64,000 bases of DNA from Halioglobus maricola (GTDB lineage Bacteria > Pseudomonadota > Gammaproteobacteria > Pseudomonadales > Halieaceae), in contig NZ_CP036422.1 of assembly GCF_009388985.1 (NCBI RefSeq), forward strand, positions 3,672,501 through 3,736,500, in the 5' to 3' direction. This document shows positions 8,794-15,344 of this stretch, in pieces. Under the pieces are notes generated by a model, which worked only from the letters and a program-made list of their open reading frames with translations, was not told the origin of the DNA and did not search any database. Numbering within the stretch: the stretch's first letter is position 1; every line of letters starts with the position of its first letter. The position numbers and the translations under genes are program-made.

Positions 8794-9450
8794 ATGTCAA
8801 ACATCGCTATCGCAACAATCTCGTCATCACACAACCCCCGGCTCGCGAGCTACCAACTTTTCAAACGCAGCCTCGATGTATTCGCGGCAACTCTTGGTCT
8901 GCTGCTGCTCAGCCCGGTGTTACTAGCCACCCTTGTCATCATCAGGCTGGACTCTCCGGGCTCCGCACTGTTCTCGCAAACAAGGGTGGGTAAAAACGGC
9001 CGCCTCTTTCGCTGTTGGAAATTCCGCTCTATGCATGTCGATGCAGAGTCACGGAAAGCAGAACTGATGGATGTAAATGAAATGACAGGGGGCGTACTGT
9101 TCAAGATGAAACAAGATCCCAGAGTAACTCGCGTTGGGGGCTTCCTGCGCAAGGCATCGATCGACGAACTCCCCCAACTCTGGAACGTGCTCAACGGAGA
9201 CATGTCCCTGGTGGGCCCACGCCCCCCGGTGCCCTCGGAATACAATCAGTACACGGCCTACGAGAAACAGCGTCTCCAGGTGAAGCCCGGCATCACCTGT
9301 TTCTGGCAGGTATCTGGACGCAGCGATTTACCTTTTCCCGAACAGGTAAAACTGGACCTGCACTACGCCGAGGTTCGGTCACTGTCAGTTGACCTGCAGA
9401 TATTGCTGCGCACTGTGCCCGCGGTGCTGTTCGCCCGAGGCGCCTATTGA
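8794..9450 (+). CDS. Phosphoglycosyl transferase (undecaprenyl-phosphate sugar-1-phosphate transferase, short form)
   Basis: The initiating enzyme of polysaccharide assembly: it loads the first sugar phosphate onto undecaprenyl phosphate at the inner membrane. At 218 aa it has only the catalytic domain with one re-entrant hydrophobic helix (about 27-50), as in small monotopic transferases of the WcaJ/PglC type. Visible motifs are WKFRSMHVDAE, the catalytic Asp-Glu pair in KASIDELPQLWNVL, GDMSLVGPRPP, and KPGITCFWQVSGRSDL. It is transcribed away from the assembly operon but shares the same type of promoter, so both arms are probably switched on together. Confidence 0.9.
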   Translation: MSNIAIATISSSHNPRLASYQLFKRSLDVFAATLGLLLLSPVLLATLVIIRLDSPGSALFSQTRVGKNGRLFRCWKFRSMHVDAESRKAELMDVNEMTGGVLFKMKQDPRVTRVGGFLRKASIDELPQLWNVLNGDMSLVGPRPPVPSEYNQYTAYEKQRLQVKPGITCFWQVSGRSDLPFPEQVKLDLHYAEVRSLSVDLQILLRTVPAVLFARGAY

Positions 9451-9560
9451 AAATGCAGCAGGCCAGCTACCACTGATTGATCTGCCCGTCGCTGCATGCG
9501 CCCGTAGACTATTCAATGCCGGACGGGTATCATCGCCACCCTGCAATTTCAGCCTGTTTT

Positions 9561-9637
<77 letters not shown>

Positions 9638-9693
9638 TATAAATCAATGCGTTACAACCCAGCCCGGCAAGCACAACCTGCCCTTCTCTTAGT

Positions 9694-9715
9694 TTAAGTC
9701 CAAGTTAAGTCCAAA
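9694..9715 (+). repeat. Tandem 11-bp direct repeat downstream of tRNA-Arg
   Basis: TTAAGTCCAA occurs twice with an 11-base period (9694 and 9705), 57 bases after the tRNA end. Short direct repeats next to a tRNA 3' end are often arm-type sites of tyrosine recombinases; here that role is only inferred. The rest of 9638-9869 contains no gene. Confidence 0.5.
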
Positions 9716-9869
9716 TGACTTACTGTGTCGCGCATTTCTCACTGGCACAGAGCGTCACCGCTATAAATCACCTCTTCTAGCGCGCACCAGAAACATTTGG
9801 GTCTCAATGCCAGATGTCCACTATCACCCCGTCAGGGACGGTATCGACGGGCGAATCGGGCTATTTTAG

Positions 9870-9899
9870 ATGTCCGCTTTGGGGCCAAGAGCGGGCATT
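9870..9899. repeat. Boundary palindrome, copy A
   Basis: An imperfect palindrome: arm ATGTCCGCTTTGG pairs with CCAAGAGCGGGCAT. It lies 4 bases past the stop of the 104-aa membrane protein gene. It belongs to the same family as copies B, C, D, E and H and the ends of the 857-bp element. Confidence 0.65.
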
Positions 9900-9903
9900 A
9901 GAA

Positions 9904-10218
9904 TTACGCCATTTCCAACAGATCAATACCGGTCAATGCTCTCAAGAGTAGGGCTAACAGCAAAGGAACACTAACTATAAGAACGAATTTTCCAATCGCA
10001 AACCAGCACTTCTTCGCATGTATCCTCCCTTCTGGCTTCAGCCAACCGAATAAGACTAACCCATTGAATGGATTGAAGCCTGTACGCCAGCTCCATGGAT
10101 CAATATCGTCTTTGTAATGCTTAGTGAGAGCAACCATGTGATAGAAGACCAGGCACCATTGAAAAAGACCATAGGCGATGATGCAAAACAAGAGAACGTC
10201 AACGACAGCAGAAATCAT
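9904..10218 (-). CDS. Small membrane protein, unknown function
   Basis: I do not recognise this 104-aa product. It has two hydrophobic segments (about residues 5-30 and 74-95) with a polar, Trp-rich middle (HYKDDIDPWSWRTGFNPFNG), so it is probably a two-pass inner-membrane protein. The gene is bracketed by palindrome copies A (just after its stop) and B (about 28 bases before its start). It is the last of five minus-strand single genes in the cassette-like stretch. The clear membrane pattern and separate spacing make it a likely real gene. Confidence 0.6.
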   Translation of the reverse strand: MISAVVDVLLFCIIAYGLFQWCLVFYHMVALTKHYKDDIDPWSWRTGFNPFNGLVLFGWLKPEGRIHAKKCWFAIGKFVLIVSVPLLLALLLRALTGIDLLEMA

Positions 10219-10246
10219 GAATTCCAGAAGGTTAGTCTATTGCCGA

Positions 10247-10275
10247 GGGCAGCTTTGGGGCCATTAGCTGTCATT
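10247..10275. repeat. Boundary palindrome, copy B
   Basis: GGGCAGCTTTGGGGCC is followed by ATTAGCTGTCATT; the arms GGCAGCT and AGCTGTC pair. Its first 11 bases are identical to the inner part of the 53-bp repeats at 12153 and 12957, which ties this boundary to the recombinase element. Confidence 0.65.
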
Positions 10276-10364
10276 GGACTACAGATGAAATCATAACCAT
10301 CACACCAACCAACGCTTACTGATTCTGCGTCCTTGCCCTAGCCTGGCATTTGCAAGCAATCAGA

Positions 10365-10847
10365 CTAGTTATTTTCCGCTTGCCATTTCTCGTAAGATTT
10401 AATCAGCTCTGTCTCGAAGTCAGAATAGTTTCCGGACTTATTAAACTCGGTGGGCAAGTGAGTTCTTCTAAATTCAGGATCGTCCCACTGCCAGTCCAAT
10501 ACTGCAAGCCAGTAATCCCACTCGCCTTCGAGTAACAGGCCATTGGATTCAAGCACATACGCACTCTTCACGAGCCCGTAGTCCCTCCCGTAATACCTGC
10601 GAAGCGCATACTTTTCTCGTTCATTCAGTTCTTCGCCGTCTCTACGCTTGGCAACTGCTTCGTGGTAGTACTTCCAATCAATTTCATCGGTAATAGAGTC
10701 GTGCTCGAGTGTATAAAGACTTAGCGTGAGCTCCGCCTCAGCGATGTCCCGGGATTGCTTTAGTTCATAAGCAACGAACAGCAGGGACAAGGCTACGCTT
10801 AGTCCGGCGAGAACTTGTGCTATCCACTTGTATCGATCTTCTTTCAA
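10365..10847 (-). CDS. Hypothetical protein with one N-terminal membrane anchor
   Basis: A 160-aa protein with a single membrane segment near residues 8-28 (WIAQVLAGLSVALSLLFVAY) and then a charged, Trp/Tyr-rich cytoplasmic or periplasmic part. Similar hypothetical proteins (anchor, then ELKQSR-like sequence) are familiar from marine gammaproteobacteria, but no function is known to me. It is a single-gene unit with copy C upstream and copy B downstream. A stop (TAG) at 10365 and an ATG at 10847 give a clean frame. Confidence 0.6.
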   Translation of the reverse strand: MKEDRYKWIAQVLAGLSVALSLLFVAYELKQSRDIAEAELTLSLYTLEHDSITDEIDWKYYHEAVAKRRDGEELNEREKYALRRYYGRDYGLVKSAYVLESNGLLLEGEWDYWLAVLDWQWDDPEFRRTHLPTEFNKSGNYSDFETELIKSYEKWQAENN

Positions 10848-10870
10848 TCCATGATCTCCTAATGCCTATC

Positions 10871-10897
10871 AATTTAAGGGGTCAGAGCCCTTAAATT
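10871..10897. repeat. REP-like hairpin with a 10-bp perfect stem
   Basis: AATTTAAGGG and CCCTTAAATT pair perfectly around the 7-base loop GTCAGAG. The GGGGTCAGAGCCC core is like short repeats often seen next to REP-associated transposases. No such transposase is in the window, so this is probably an isolated copy; it may also act as a weak terminator. Confidence 0.55.
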
Positions 10898-10900
10898 CAA

Positions 10901-10928
10901 TGGCAGCTAAGGGGCCAGGAGCTGCCGC
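10901..10928. repeat. Boundary palindrome, copy C
   Basis: GGCAGCT and AGCTGCC form a perfect 7-bp stem around AAGGGGCCAGG. It is placed between the 126-aa and 160-aa genes, just after the REP-like hairpin. Confidence 0.6.
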
Positions 10929-10961
10929 TCACAACACTTCAAAGGCGAAATACTGTTTCAA

Positions 10962-11342
10962 CTAGCGGGCTATATCTCTTTTGAGCTCGTTTTTACCAAT
11001 ATCGAAGTCAGCAACGTATGTCGCGGCATATATCTGTTTCGATTCTTCATCGACCTTTATGCAGTATTGTGCCGGCCGGATGAAGCTGAATGGCATCCCA
11101 ATTTGATGATACTCACAGGTTTCTATGATTTGTCTCTCGAGTTCCTCAGCCGATATTTCAAACGGCCGCCCCACATCATTTAGCACGTAGAGCTGGTATT
11201 CGCCTAATTCACCTTTTAGTGATGCGTAGAACGCCTCTAACTCTGCCCCAGCGTTCGCTTTTGTTCTTTTGAGCTTGGAGCGCGACCATATTTCATACCA
11301 TGCCCAAAATGCGAAGAATGCTGCCACTAACATGTATTTCAA
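10962..11342 (-). CDS. Hypothetical membrane-anchored protein
   Basis: A 126-aa protein with a short N-terminal hydrophobic stretch (MKYMLVAAFFAFWAWYEIW) that could be an anchor or signal, followed by a charged domain. I do not recognise the domain. The gene lies alone between palindromes C and D and runs in the same direction as its four neighbours. No catalytic motif is visible. Confidence 0.55.
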   Translation of the reverse strand: MKYMLVAAFFAFWAWYEIWSRSKLKRTKANAGAELEAFYASLKGELGEYQLYVLNDVGRPFEISAEELERQIIETCEYHQIGMPFSFIRPAQYCIKVDEESKQIYAATYVADFDIGKNELKRDIAR

Positions 11343-11371
11343 TGGAATCGTCCTTTACAACTTGTTATCGA

Positions 11372-11399
11372 TGGTGAGCTATGGGACCAAAACCGGACA
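11372..11399. repeat. Boundary palindrome, copy D (degenerate)
   Basis: GGTGAGCTATGGGACC followed by AAAACCGGACACT keeps the layout of the family (GCT, GG-x-CC, then GGACA) but has lost much of the pairing. It sits directly at the stop codon of the 84-aa gene, at the expected place for a boundary. Confidence 0.4.
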
Positions 11400-11654
11400 C
11401 TAATCAACAGCCTTCAAGTTGTTAGCACCCACCACAAATGCAAGCACCGACATAATCAGAACGATAGCACCCGAAATATAATAATTGCCAGTGAAGTAGG
11501 AAAGACCACCGGCGAGAAACACTGGAGGTACCATAGCCATTCCAATGGAGTCAGCAACCTTTACTCGGCCCCCACAGCCAGCGCACTGAACGTGCTTTTT
11601 GATGAGCACCCACTGGGAGATTGGATTATTGCAACTTGGACAGAGGTAGTTCAT
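11400..11654 (-). CDS. Small zinc-ribbon membrane protein
   Basis: An 84-aa protein. Two Cys pairs at the N-terminus (CPSC at 5-8 and CAGC at 24-27) should form a zinc ribbon. Two hydrophobic segments follow (about 38-55 and 60-78). Such small zinc-ribbon plus two-helix proteins are common hypotheticals. It is one of the five minus-strand single-gene units, with copy D at its stop and copy E about 17 bases before its start. Confidence 0.6.
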   Translation of the reverse strand: MNYLCPSCNNPISQWVLIKKHVQCAGCGGRVKVADSIGMAMVPPVFLAGGLSYFTGNYYISGAIVLIMSVLAFVVGANNLKAVD

Positions 11655-11671
11655 GTCATTCCAAAAGTATT

Positions 11672-11740
11672 CTGGTCAGGGGCCATTAGATGCTGTCCAA
11701 AAGCGCCTCAAGCGGGGGCCACTGTAAAGCTGTCCCTGCG
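11672..11740. repeat. Boundary palindromes, copy E (two degenerate halves)
   Basis: Two related pieces lie in tandem: GGTCAGGGGCCATTAGATG with CTGTCC (11674-11698), and GCGGGGGCCACTGTAAAGC with TGTCCC (11712-11736). They keep the GGGGCC centre and the AGC-x-GTCC right arm of the family. Confidence 0.4.
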
Positions 11741-11763
11741 CGAAACACCATTGCTGCCTTGAC

Positions 11764-12123
11764 TTATTGTGAGGCTTCACAGTAGCGAGCCAGTTTGTAG
11801 AAATAGGACTGTGATTCACCAGTACGAATACGACGGCTGTGTACAGTGAAATCGGCCCCTCTTAACTTGAGCACTTCAACGTCGTCACCTGCTTCAACCC
11901 AAGGTCTCTCGCTGTTTGTTAGCGTTAATGCGCCTCTACCAGTCTCTACCGAAATTTCTTGCACGCATCCGCCACCGGACATGCATAGAACCCTCTCCTT
12001 TATGACCTTCCCTTCAAAAGAACCAGCCACATCGCCGCAGGATAAGGCAGGGCTGCTGACCAAAATACCAAGTAATGGCAAGTGGCAAACTAATGCATAG
12101 CTATGCCGCATGGCCAGATTCAT
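11764..12123 (-). CDS. Small secreted protein, unknown function
   Basis: I place the start at 12123 (MNLAMRHSYAL...; a second ATG lies at 12111). This gives a signal peptide of about 28 residues ending near SSPALSC, then a small domain of about 90 residues with several Cys. The longer frame to 12213 would translate the left 53-bp inverted repeat and is unlikely. The product should be exported. I recognise no domain. It is the first of the five minus-strand single genes, next to the recombinase element. Confidence 0.55.
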   Translation of the reverse strand: MNLAMRHSYALVCHLPLLGILVSSPALSCGDVAGSFEGKVIKERVLCMSGGGCVQEISVETGRGALTLTNSERPWVEAGDDVEVLKLRGADFTVHSRRIRTGESQSYFYKLARYCEASQ

Positions 12124-12152
12124 AACAGCTAGGTATATGGAAAAGCTCGTAA

Positions 12153-12205
12153 TGCATCGAAAATCCTTTTCAATGTGAAGGGCAGCTTTGTGGACGAAAG
12201 CGGAC
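12153..12205 (+). repeat. Left 53-bp terminal inverted repeat
   Basis: Begins TGCATCGAAAATCC and ends AAAGCGGAC. It is the exact reverse complement of 12957-13009. Confidence 0.9.
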
Positions 12206-12259
12206 GTTGGCAACAGCCTATCCTAAAGACTCCCACAATCAAATAGCGGGGTCCTGGAA

Positions 12260-12883
12260 ATGGCCATAAATGAATCAACCTCTAAGCGTACAGCATGGAA
12301 TCGGGGCCTAATCATCGGCCAGAAGAGGCCCCTGAAGTTGCGGGATATCTGGGAGATACGAATCCGTCTTAAGATCGCTCGGAGCACTCGTAATTTAGCC
12401 ATGTTCAACCTGGCTCTAGATAGCAAGCTTCGAGGCTGTGACCTGGTAGGACTACTTGTAGGCGATATAGCGCAAGGGGGTAAGGTAGCCAGCAGGGCCA
12501 CTGTCATGCAGCGCAAAACGCAAAGGCCGGTTCAGTTCGAGATAACTCCCTCAACCAGGGATAGTCTGACGAGTTGGATTCGAGAGAAGCAACTCAGAGA
12601 TTGTGACTATCTCTTTCCAAGCCGCAACAACGCTGGGTCACATATCTCAATAAGGCAGTATGCTCGGCTAACTGACAACTGGTTTCGCTCTGCGGGACTA
12701 GATACAAAGGAATACGGTACTCATTCACTGCGGCGCACCAAGCCATCGATGATCTATAAGCGGACGGGGAACTTGAGAGCGATCCAGCTGCTACTTGGTC
12801 ACACCAAGCTTGAGAGCACGATCCGTTACCTTGGAGTGGACATGGAGGATGCACTGGAGCTGTCTGAGCAAACAGAGATTTGA
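12260..12883 (+). CDS. Tyrosine recombinase, catalytic domain only
   Basis: A 207-aa site-specific recombinase. All active-site residues seem present: Arg58 (DSKLRGCDLV), Lys86 in the beta-turn (VMQRKTQRPVQF), His155-x-x-Arg158 (GTHSLRR), His181 (LLLGHTKL) and the nucleophile Tyr190 (STIRYLGV). The usual N-terminal arm-binding and core-binding domains are missing or very short; most phage integrases have 320-420 residues. It would cut and rejoin DNA at short sites. The gene lies inside the 53-bp inverted repeats and reads toward the NYN gene. The repeats and the family of nearby palindromes are natural candidate substrates, but this is inference. Confidence 0.88.
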   Translation: MAINESTSKRTAWNRGLIIGQKRPLKLRDIWEIRIRLKIARSTRNLAMFNLALDSKLRGCDLVGLLVGDIAQGGKVASRATVMQRKTQRPVQFEITPSTRDSLTSWIREKQLRDCDYLFPSRNNAGSHISIRQYARLTDNWFRSAGLDTKEYGTHSLRRTKPSMIYKRTGNLRAIQLLLGHTKLESTIRYLGVDMEDALELSEQTEI

Positions 12884-12956
12884 CTATTAATTGATCAGCG
12901 TCACCAGCTTACAGCTGGGACGAACAGCATACATCTGTGATATTTTTGTCTCTAGA

Positions 12957-13009
12957 GTCCGCTTTCGTCCACAAAGCTGCCCTTCACATTGAAAAGGATT
13001 TTCGATGCA
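12957..13009 (-). repeat. Right 53-bp terminal inverted repeat
   Basis: Exact inverted copy of 12153-12205. It ends 57 bases before the start of the NYN gene, so it may carry or influence that gene's promoter. A small hairpin (CCAGCT, loop TAC, AGCTGG) at 12904-12918 follows the recombinase stop. Confidence 0.9.
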
Positions 13010-13065
13010 CACTGACTCTTTCACCGACCCCACCTTTTACGCAAGCGACAGAGAGGCCTGCTTAG

Positions 13066-13782
13066 ATGGATGAAACCAAACAGAAGATTGCACTGTTCAT
13101 TGATGCAGACAACGCGCCTGCTAGCAAGTTTGAAGATGTTCTTAGTGAGGTTGCGAAGTACGGTGTCGTAACAATAAGAAAGGCGTATGGGAATTGGAAA
13201 AAATCATCGATCAAGGGCTGGGAAGATCTATTGCATGAGTACGCTATCCAACCTGTACAACAGTATGATCTTTCAAAAGGCAAGAATGCATCAGATATCG
13301 CACTCGTGATTGATGCGATGGATGTAATGTATACAAAGAATATTGACGTAATGTGCTTCGTCTCTTCTGATTGTGACTTCACCCCAATGGTCACTCGTGC
13401 ATTAGCTGAGGGTAAGGTAGTTCTCGGTTTTGGTGAGAGAAAAGCCCCAGCACCATTTGTTAATGCGTGCTCCAAGTTTTTGTTCCTTGATCAGGAATCA
13501 AAAAGTGGCGAGACAAAGACCACGAAAACGAAAAGCATCAAATCCGACACGAAGCTAATAAATCTATTGCGCCAGGCAATTGAAGCGACGGAGGATGAGA
13601 ACGGTTGGGCGGCCCTAGGTCCTGTCGGTTCACATATATCCAACAAGACCTCTTTCGATACTAGAAACTACGGTTACAAAAACTTGAGTACTCTAGTTAA
13701 GGCCATAGACCTGTTTGAGTTAAAGCGAGGCTCAGGTAACTCCTATCTGGTTAAATATGTACGGCGAAAGAAAACAACATAG
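13066..13782 (+). CDS. NYN-domain (LabA-like) nuclease with C-terminal OST-HTH/LOTUS domain
   Basis: A 238-aa protein. The N-terminal NYN domain is a PIN-like RNase fold with the expected acidic residues: Asp13/Asp15 (LFIDADNAP), Asp77 and Asp83 (NASDIALVIDAMD), and Asp102/Asp104 (SSDCDFTPMV). After a Lys/Thr-rich linker (about 145-160) comes a winged-helix OST-HTH/LOTUS-type domain (about 160-235), which in this family binds RNA. NYN-LOTUS proteins are widespread and mostly uncharacterised; RNA turnover or defence roles have been proposed. This one lies between the right 53-bp repeat and palindrome H, as if it were one cassette, which supports an accessory role. Confidence 0.85.
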   Translation: MDETKQKIALFIDADNAPASKFEDVLSEVAKYGVVTIRKAYGNWKKSSIKGWEDLLHEYAIQPVQQYDLSKGKNASDIALVIDAMDVMYTKNIDVMCFVSSDCDFTPMVTRALAEGKVVLGFGERKAPAPFVNACSKFLFLDQESKSGETKTTKTKSIKSDTKLINLLRQAIEATEDENGWAALGPVGSHISNKTSFDTRNYGYKNLSTLVKAIDLFELKRGSGNSYLVKYVRRKKTT

Positions 13783-13830
13783 TAAGTCCAGTCAAGGATT
13801 TCTCCGCACTCGGTGCCTCGGCGTTAACGT

Positions 13831-13862
13831 GCGTCCGCTTTTGGCCCCAATGAAGTCGCCCA
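13831..13862. repeat. Boundary palindrome, copy H
   Basis: GCGTCCGCTTTTGGCCCC followed by AATGAAGTCGCCCAG keeps the left arm GTCCGCTTT-x-GG of copy A; the right arm is degenerate. It lies 48 bases after the NYN gene. The rest of 13783-14015 holds no gene I can support. Confidence 0.5.
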
Positions 13863-14015
13863 GAGATTCTGTATTTCTGGACGAACTCTGTTCCGCTGAT
13901 GATAGTTGGCCACATATTTCATCGGGCGACAGCTGTGGATGTACCTCGGTGAATATAGAGCTGAAGTAACAGGTGCCTAACCCAATGCTAGATTATGTGA
14001 AAAGAACTGTTCATT

Positions 14016-14345
14016 TTGGAAATGAGTGGGGAGTGGTTATTGAAAATAGGTCCATATAAGACGCTATCAGTTGGATTGGTTTTGATCGTAGCTCTGGGTC
14101 TTGCATTTAGTGCAGGTTTAGGAGTCGGCTGGAAAAAGCTACAGATTGAATCTGATGCACTTATCGGGGAGTGGGTACTCGACGTTGAGGAGACAAGGAA
14201 CTTCATATCCGAGCATGTTCCGGAAGGCCAATTCGACCTCGAAACTTTACCATGTTACTCAACACGCCTCTCTATTACTGAAAATAGATTATTGGTGGAA
14301 TCAGATAGTCAGACATGTATGTTTGGAGAATACTACAAACGATGA
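14016..14345 (+). CDS. Hypothetical membrane-anchored protein, possibly cut at its 3' end
   Basis: A 109-aa frame with one hydrophobic segment (about 17-38, TLSVGLVLIVALGLAFSAGL) and a polar tail. A weak ribosome site precedes it. Its last codons run into a DUF4238-like remnant read in another frame, so the original C-terminus may have been lost when that fragment was joined. Function unknown. Confidence 0.45.
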   Translation: MEMSGEWLLKIGPYKTLSVGLVLIVALGLAFSAGLGVGWKKLQIESDALIGEWVLDVEETRNFISEHVPEGQFDLETLPCYSTRLSITENRLLVESDSQTCMFGEYYKR

Positions 14346-14601
14346 ATTTGTGACCTCAGACAATCCTGTCGCTACCTTCAACCTTCTAATGCGAAATGAG
14401 AAAGTAACTGGTGTGTCCGGGACGATGAGCAAAGGGCTACTTCTCTTTCTGCCACTTGACCCCAGAAACTGTATCGTTCTCTATAACTACGACGTGTACC
14501 GGGTAGGAAGAGAAAGGTACCCGAATGCGTGGCTGCATATTATTGCTCGCAGGTTGGTCTTCAGGCTCAACTACACCGTGTCGAACCGGACACACGGATA
14601 G
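14326..14601 (+). pseudogene. DUF4238 fragment (5' and 3' truncated)
   Basis: This frame reads NDEFVTSDNPVATFN, then GLLLFLPLDPRNCIVLYNYD and VYRVGRE. That is the central motif block of DUF4238 proteins (F-x-TSDNP-V, then L-x-F-P-x-x-P-x-x-C). Full-length family members have roughly 300 residues with this block in the middle. Here no start or N-terminal half is present and similarity fades after about 14520. It is therefore a remnant, not a working gene. It fits a region where pieces of DNA have been inserted and lost. Confidence 0.55.
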
Positions 14602-14733
14602 CACAGCGTAAGCCAAACGCAGCCTCGTCTGGAAGGCAGGCCACGTGGTGCGTCAGAATTACATGCCCCCAGCAGGTACCCTCCTCTCTCTATTTAGCCA
14701 GATTGACCTTCATCCTGGTTGCCATTATATTAC

Positions 14734-14750
14734 TTAACGAACGTTCAACA
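14734..14750. promoter_or_regulatory. Candidate TetR operator
   Basis: An 8-bp palindrome GAACGTTC (14739-14746) lies inside TTAACGAACGTTCAACA, 16 bases before the TetR start codon. Its position suits autoregulation of the TetR-RND operon. No second half-site is obvious. Confidence 0.45.
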
Positions 14751-14762
14751 GGCTTGCTATCT

Positions 14763-15344
14763 ATGTCATCTACCAGTTCCCGCATGCTCGAGGTCGCCGC
14801 ACAGCAGTTCGCGGAAAAAGGCTACTCCGGCACATCAATGCGCAGTATCGCCACCGCCACTGGCACCACCCAGGCGGCTATCTACCACCACTTTCCAAAT
14901 AAGGAAGCGCTTTATTTATCGGTGCTATCCCTACAGTTGAAAGAGAAAACCGGCGCAGCTCTCGAAGGGCTTGATCAGATAAAGGACCCGGAGCAATGCC
15001 TGAGGGAGCTTATTTTTCGGTTGGTTAGGCTGGCTGAGGAAGATGAGCAATTCCGGCAGCTCTACTTTCGTGAACTGCTTGAAGGTAACGAGGAGCGCCT
15101 GGCGACTCTGGCCGAGAACGTATTTGGTGGCTTGTTGGACAGCGTGGGAGGGCTACTCAATAAGCTGGCACCGAGGTTCGACCTTAACCTGCTACTGCTA
15201 TCTGTTGCTGGCCTGGTCTGTCATCACGTGGAGGCACGCAAGATCAGTCCTTTCATGCCGGGTAGCGAACCCGATCATCAAGAACTAGACACACTGTCTG
15301 AGCACATAACAAAGCTGTTGTTATACGGAGTACGCGGAGCATGA
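14763..15344 (+). CDS. TetR/AcrR family repressor of the RND operon
   Basis: A 193-aa regulator. The helix-turn-helix is at about residues 25-55 (GYSGTSMRSIATATGTTQAA, then IYHHFPNKEALY), which is classic TetR. The C-terminal helical ligand domain follows (LIFRLVRLAEEDEQFRQLYF). I take the ATG at 14763; longer frames upstream have no TetR character. Its stop overlaps the start of the RND adaptor gene (ATGA), so the regulator and pump are co-translated. It probably represses its own operon through the palindrome just upstream. The inducer is unknown. Confidence 0.9.
   Translation: MSSTSSRMLEVAAQQFAEKGYSGTSMRSIATATGTTQAAIYHHFPNKEALYLSVLSLQLKEKTGAALEGLDQIKDPEQCLRELIFRLVRLAEEDEQFRQLYFRELLEGNEERLATLAENVFGGLLDSVGGLLNKLAPRFDLNLLLLSVAGLVCHHVEARKISPFMPGSEPDHQELDTLSEHITKLLLYGVRGA

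Larger units (their letters stand above)
12153..13009 (+). mobile_element. 857-bp element: tyrosine recombinase between perfect 53-bp inverted repeats
   Basis: The 53 bases at 12153-12205 are repeated exactly, in inverted orientation, at 12957-13009. Only one complete gene lies between them, a 207-aa tyrosine recombinase. The inner end of each repeat (GGGCAGCTTTG, then AGCGGAC) matches the palindromes that separate the small genes to the left and the site at 13831 to the right. Perfect identity over 53 bases points to recent movement, gene conversion or selection. I know of no named insertion sequence with this layout. No target-site duplication is obvious. Confidence 0.7.

Noticed and set aside
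9870..13862. Palindromes as integron attC sites
   Set aside because: The RYYYAAC and GTTRRRY core sites are not present at consistent positions, the hairpins are only about 30 bases, and no IntI-type integrase (with its extra domain) is encoded.
14529..14762. N-terminal extension of the TetR protein
   Set aside because: The 78 extra codons overlap the DUF4238 remnant and the candidate operator and do not look like any TetR domain; the ATG at 14763 gives a standard length.
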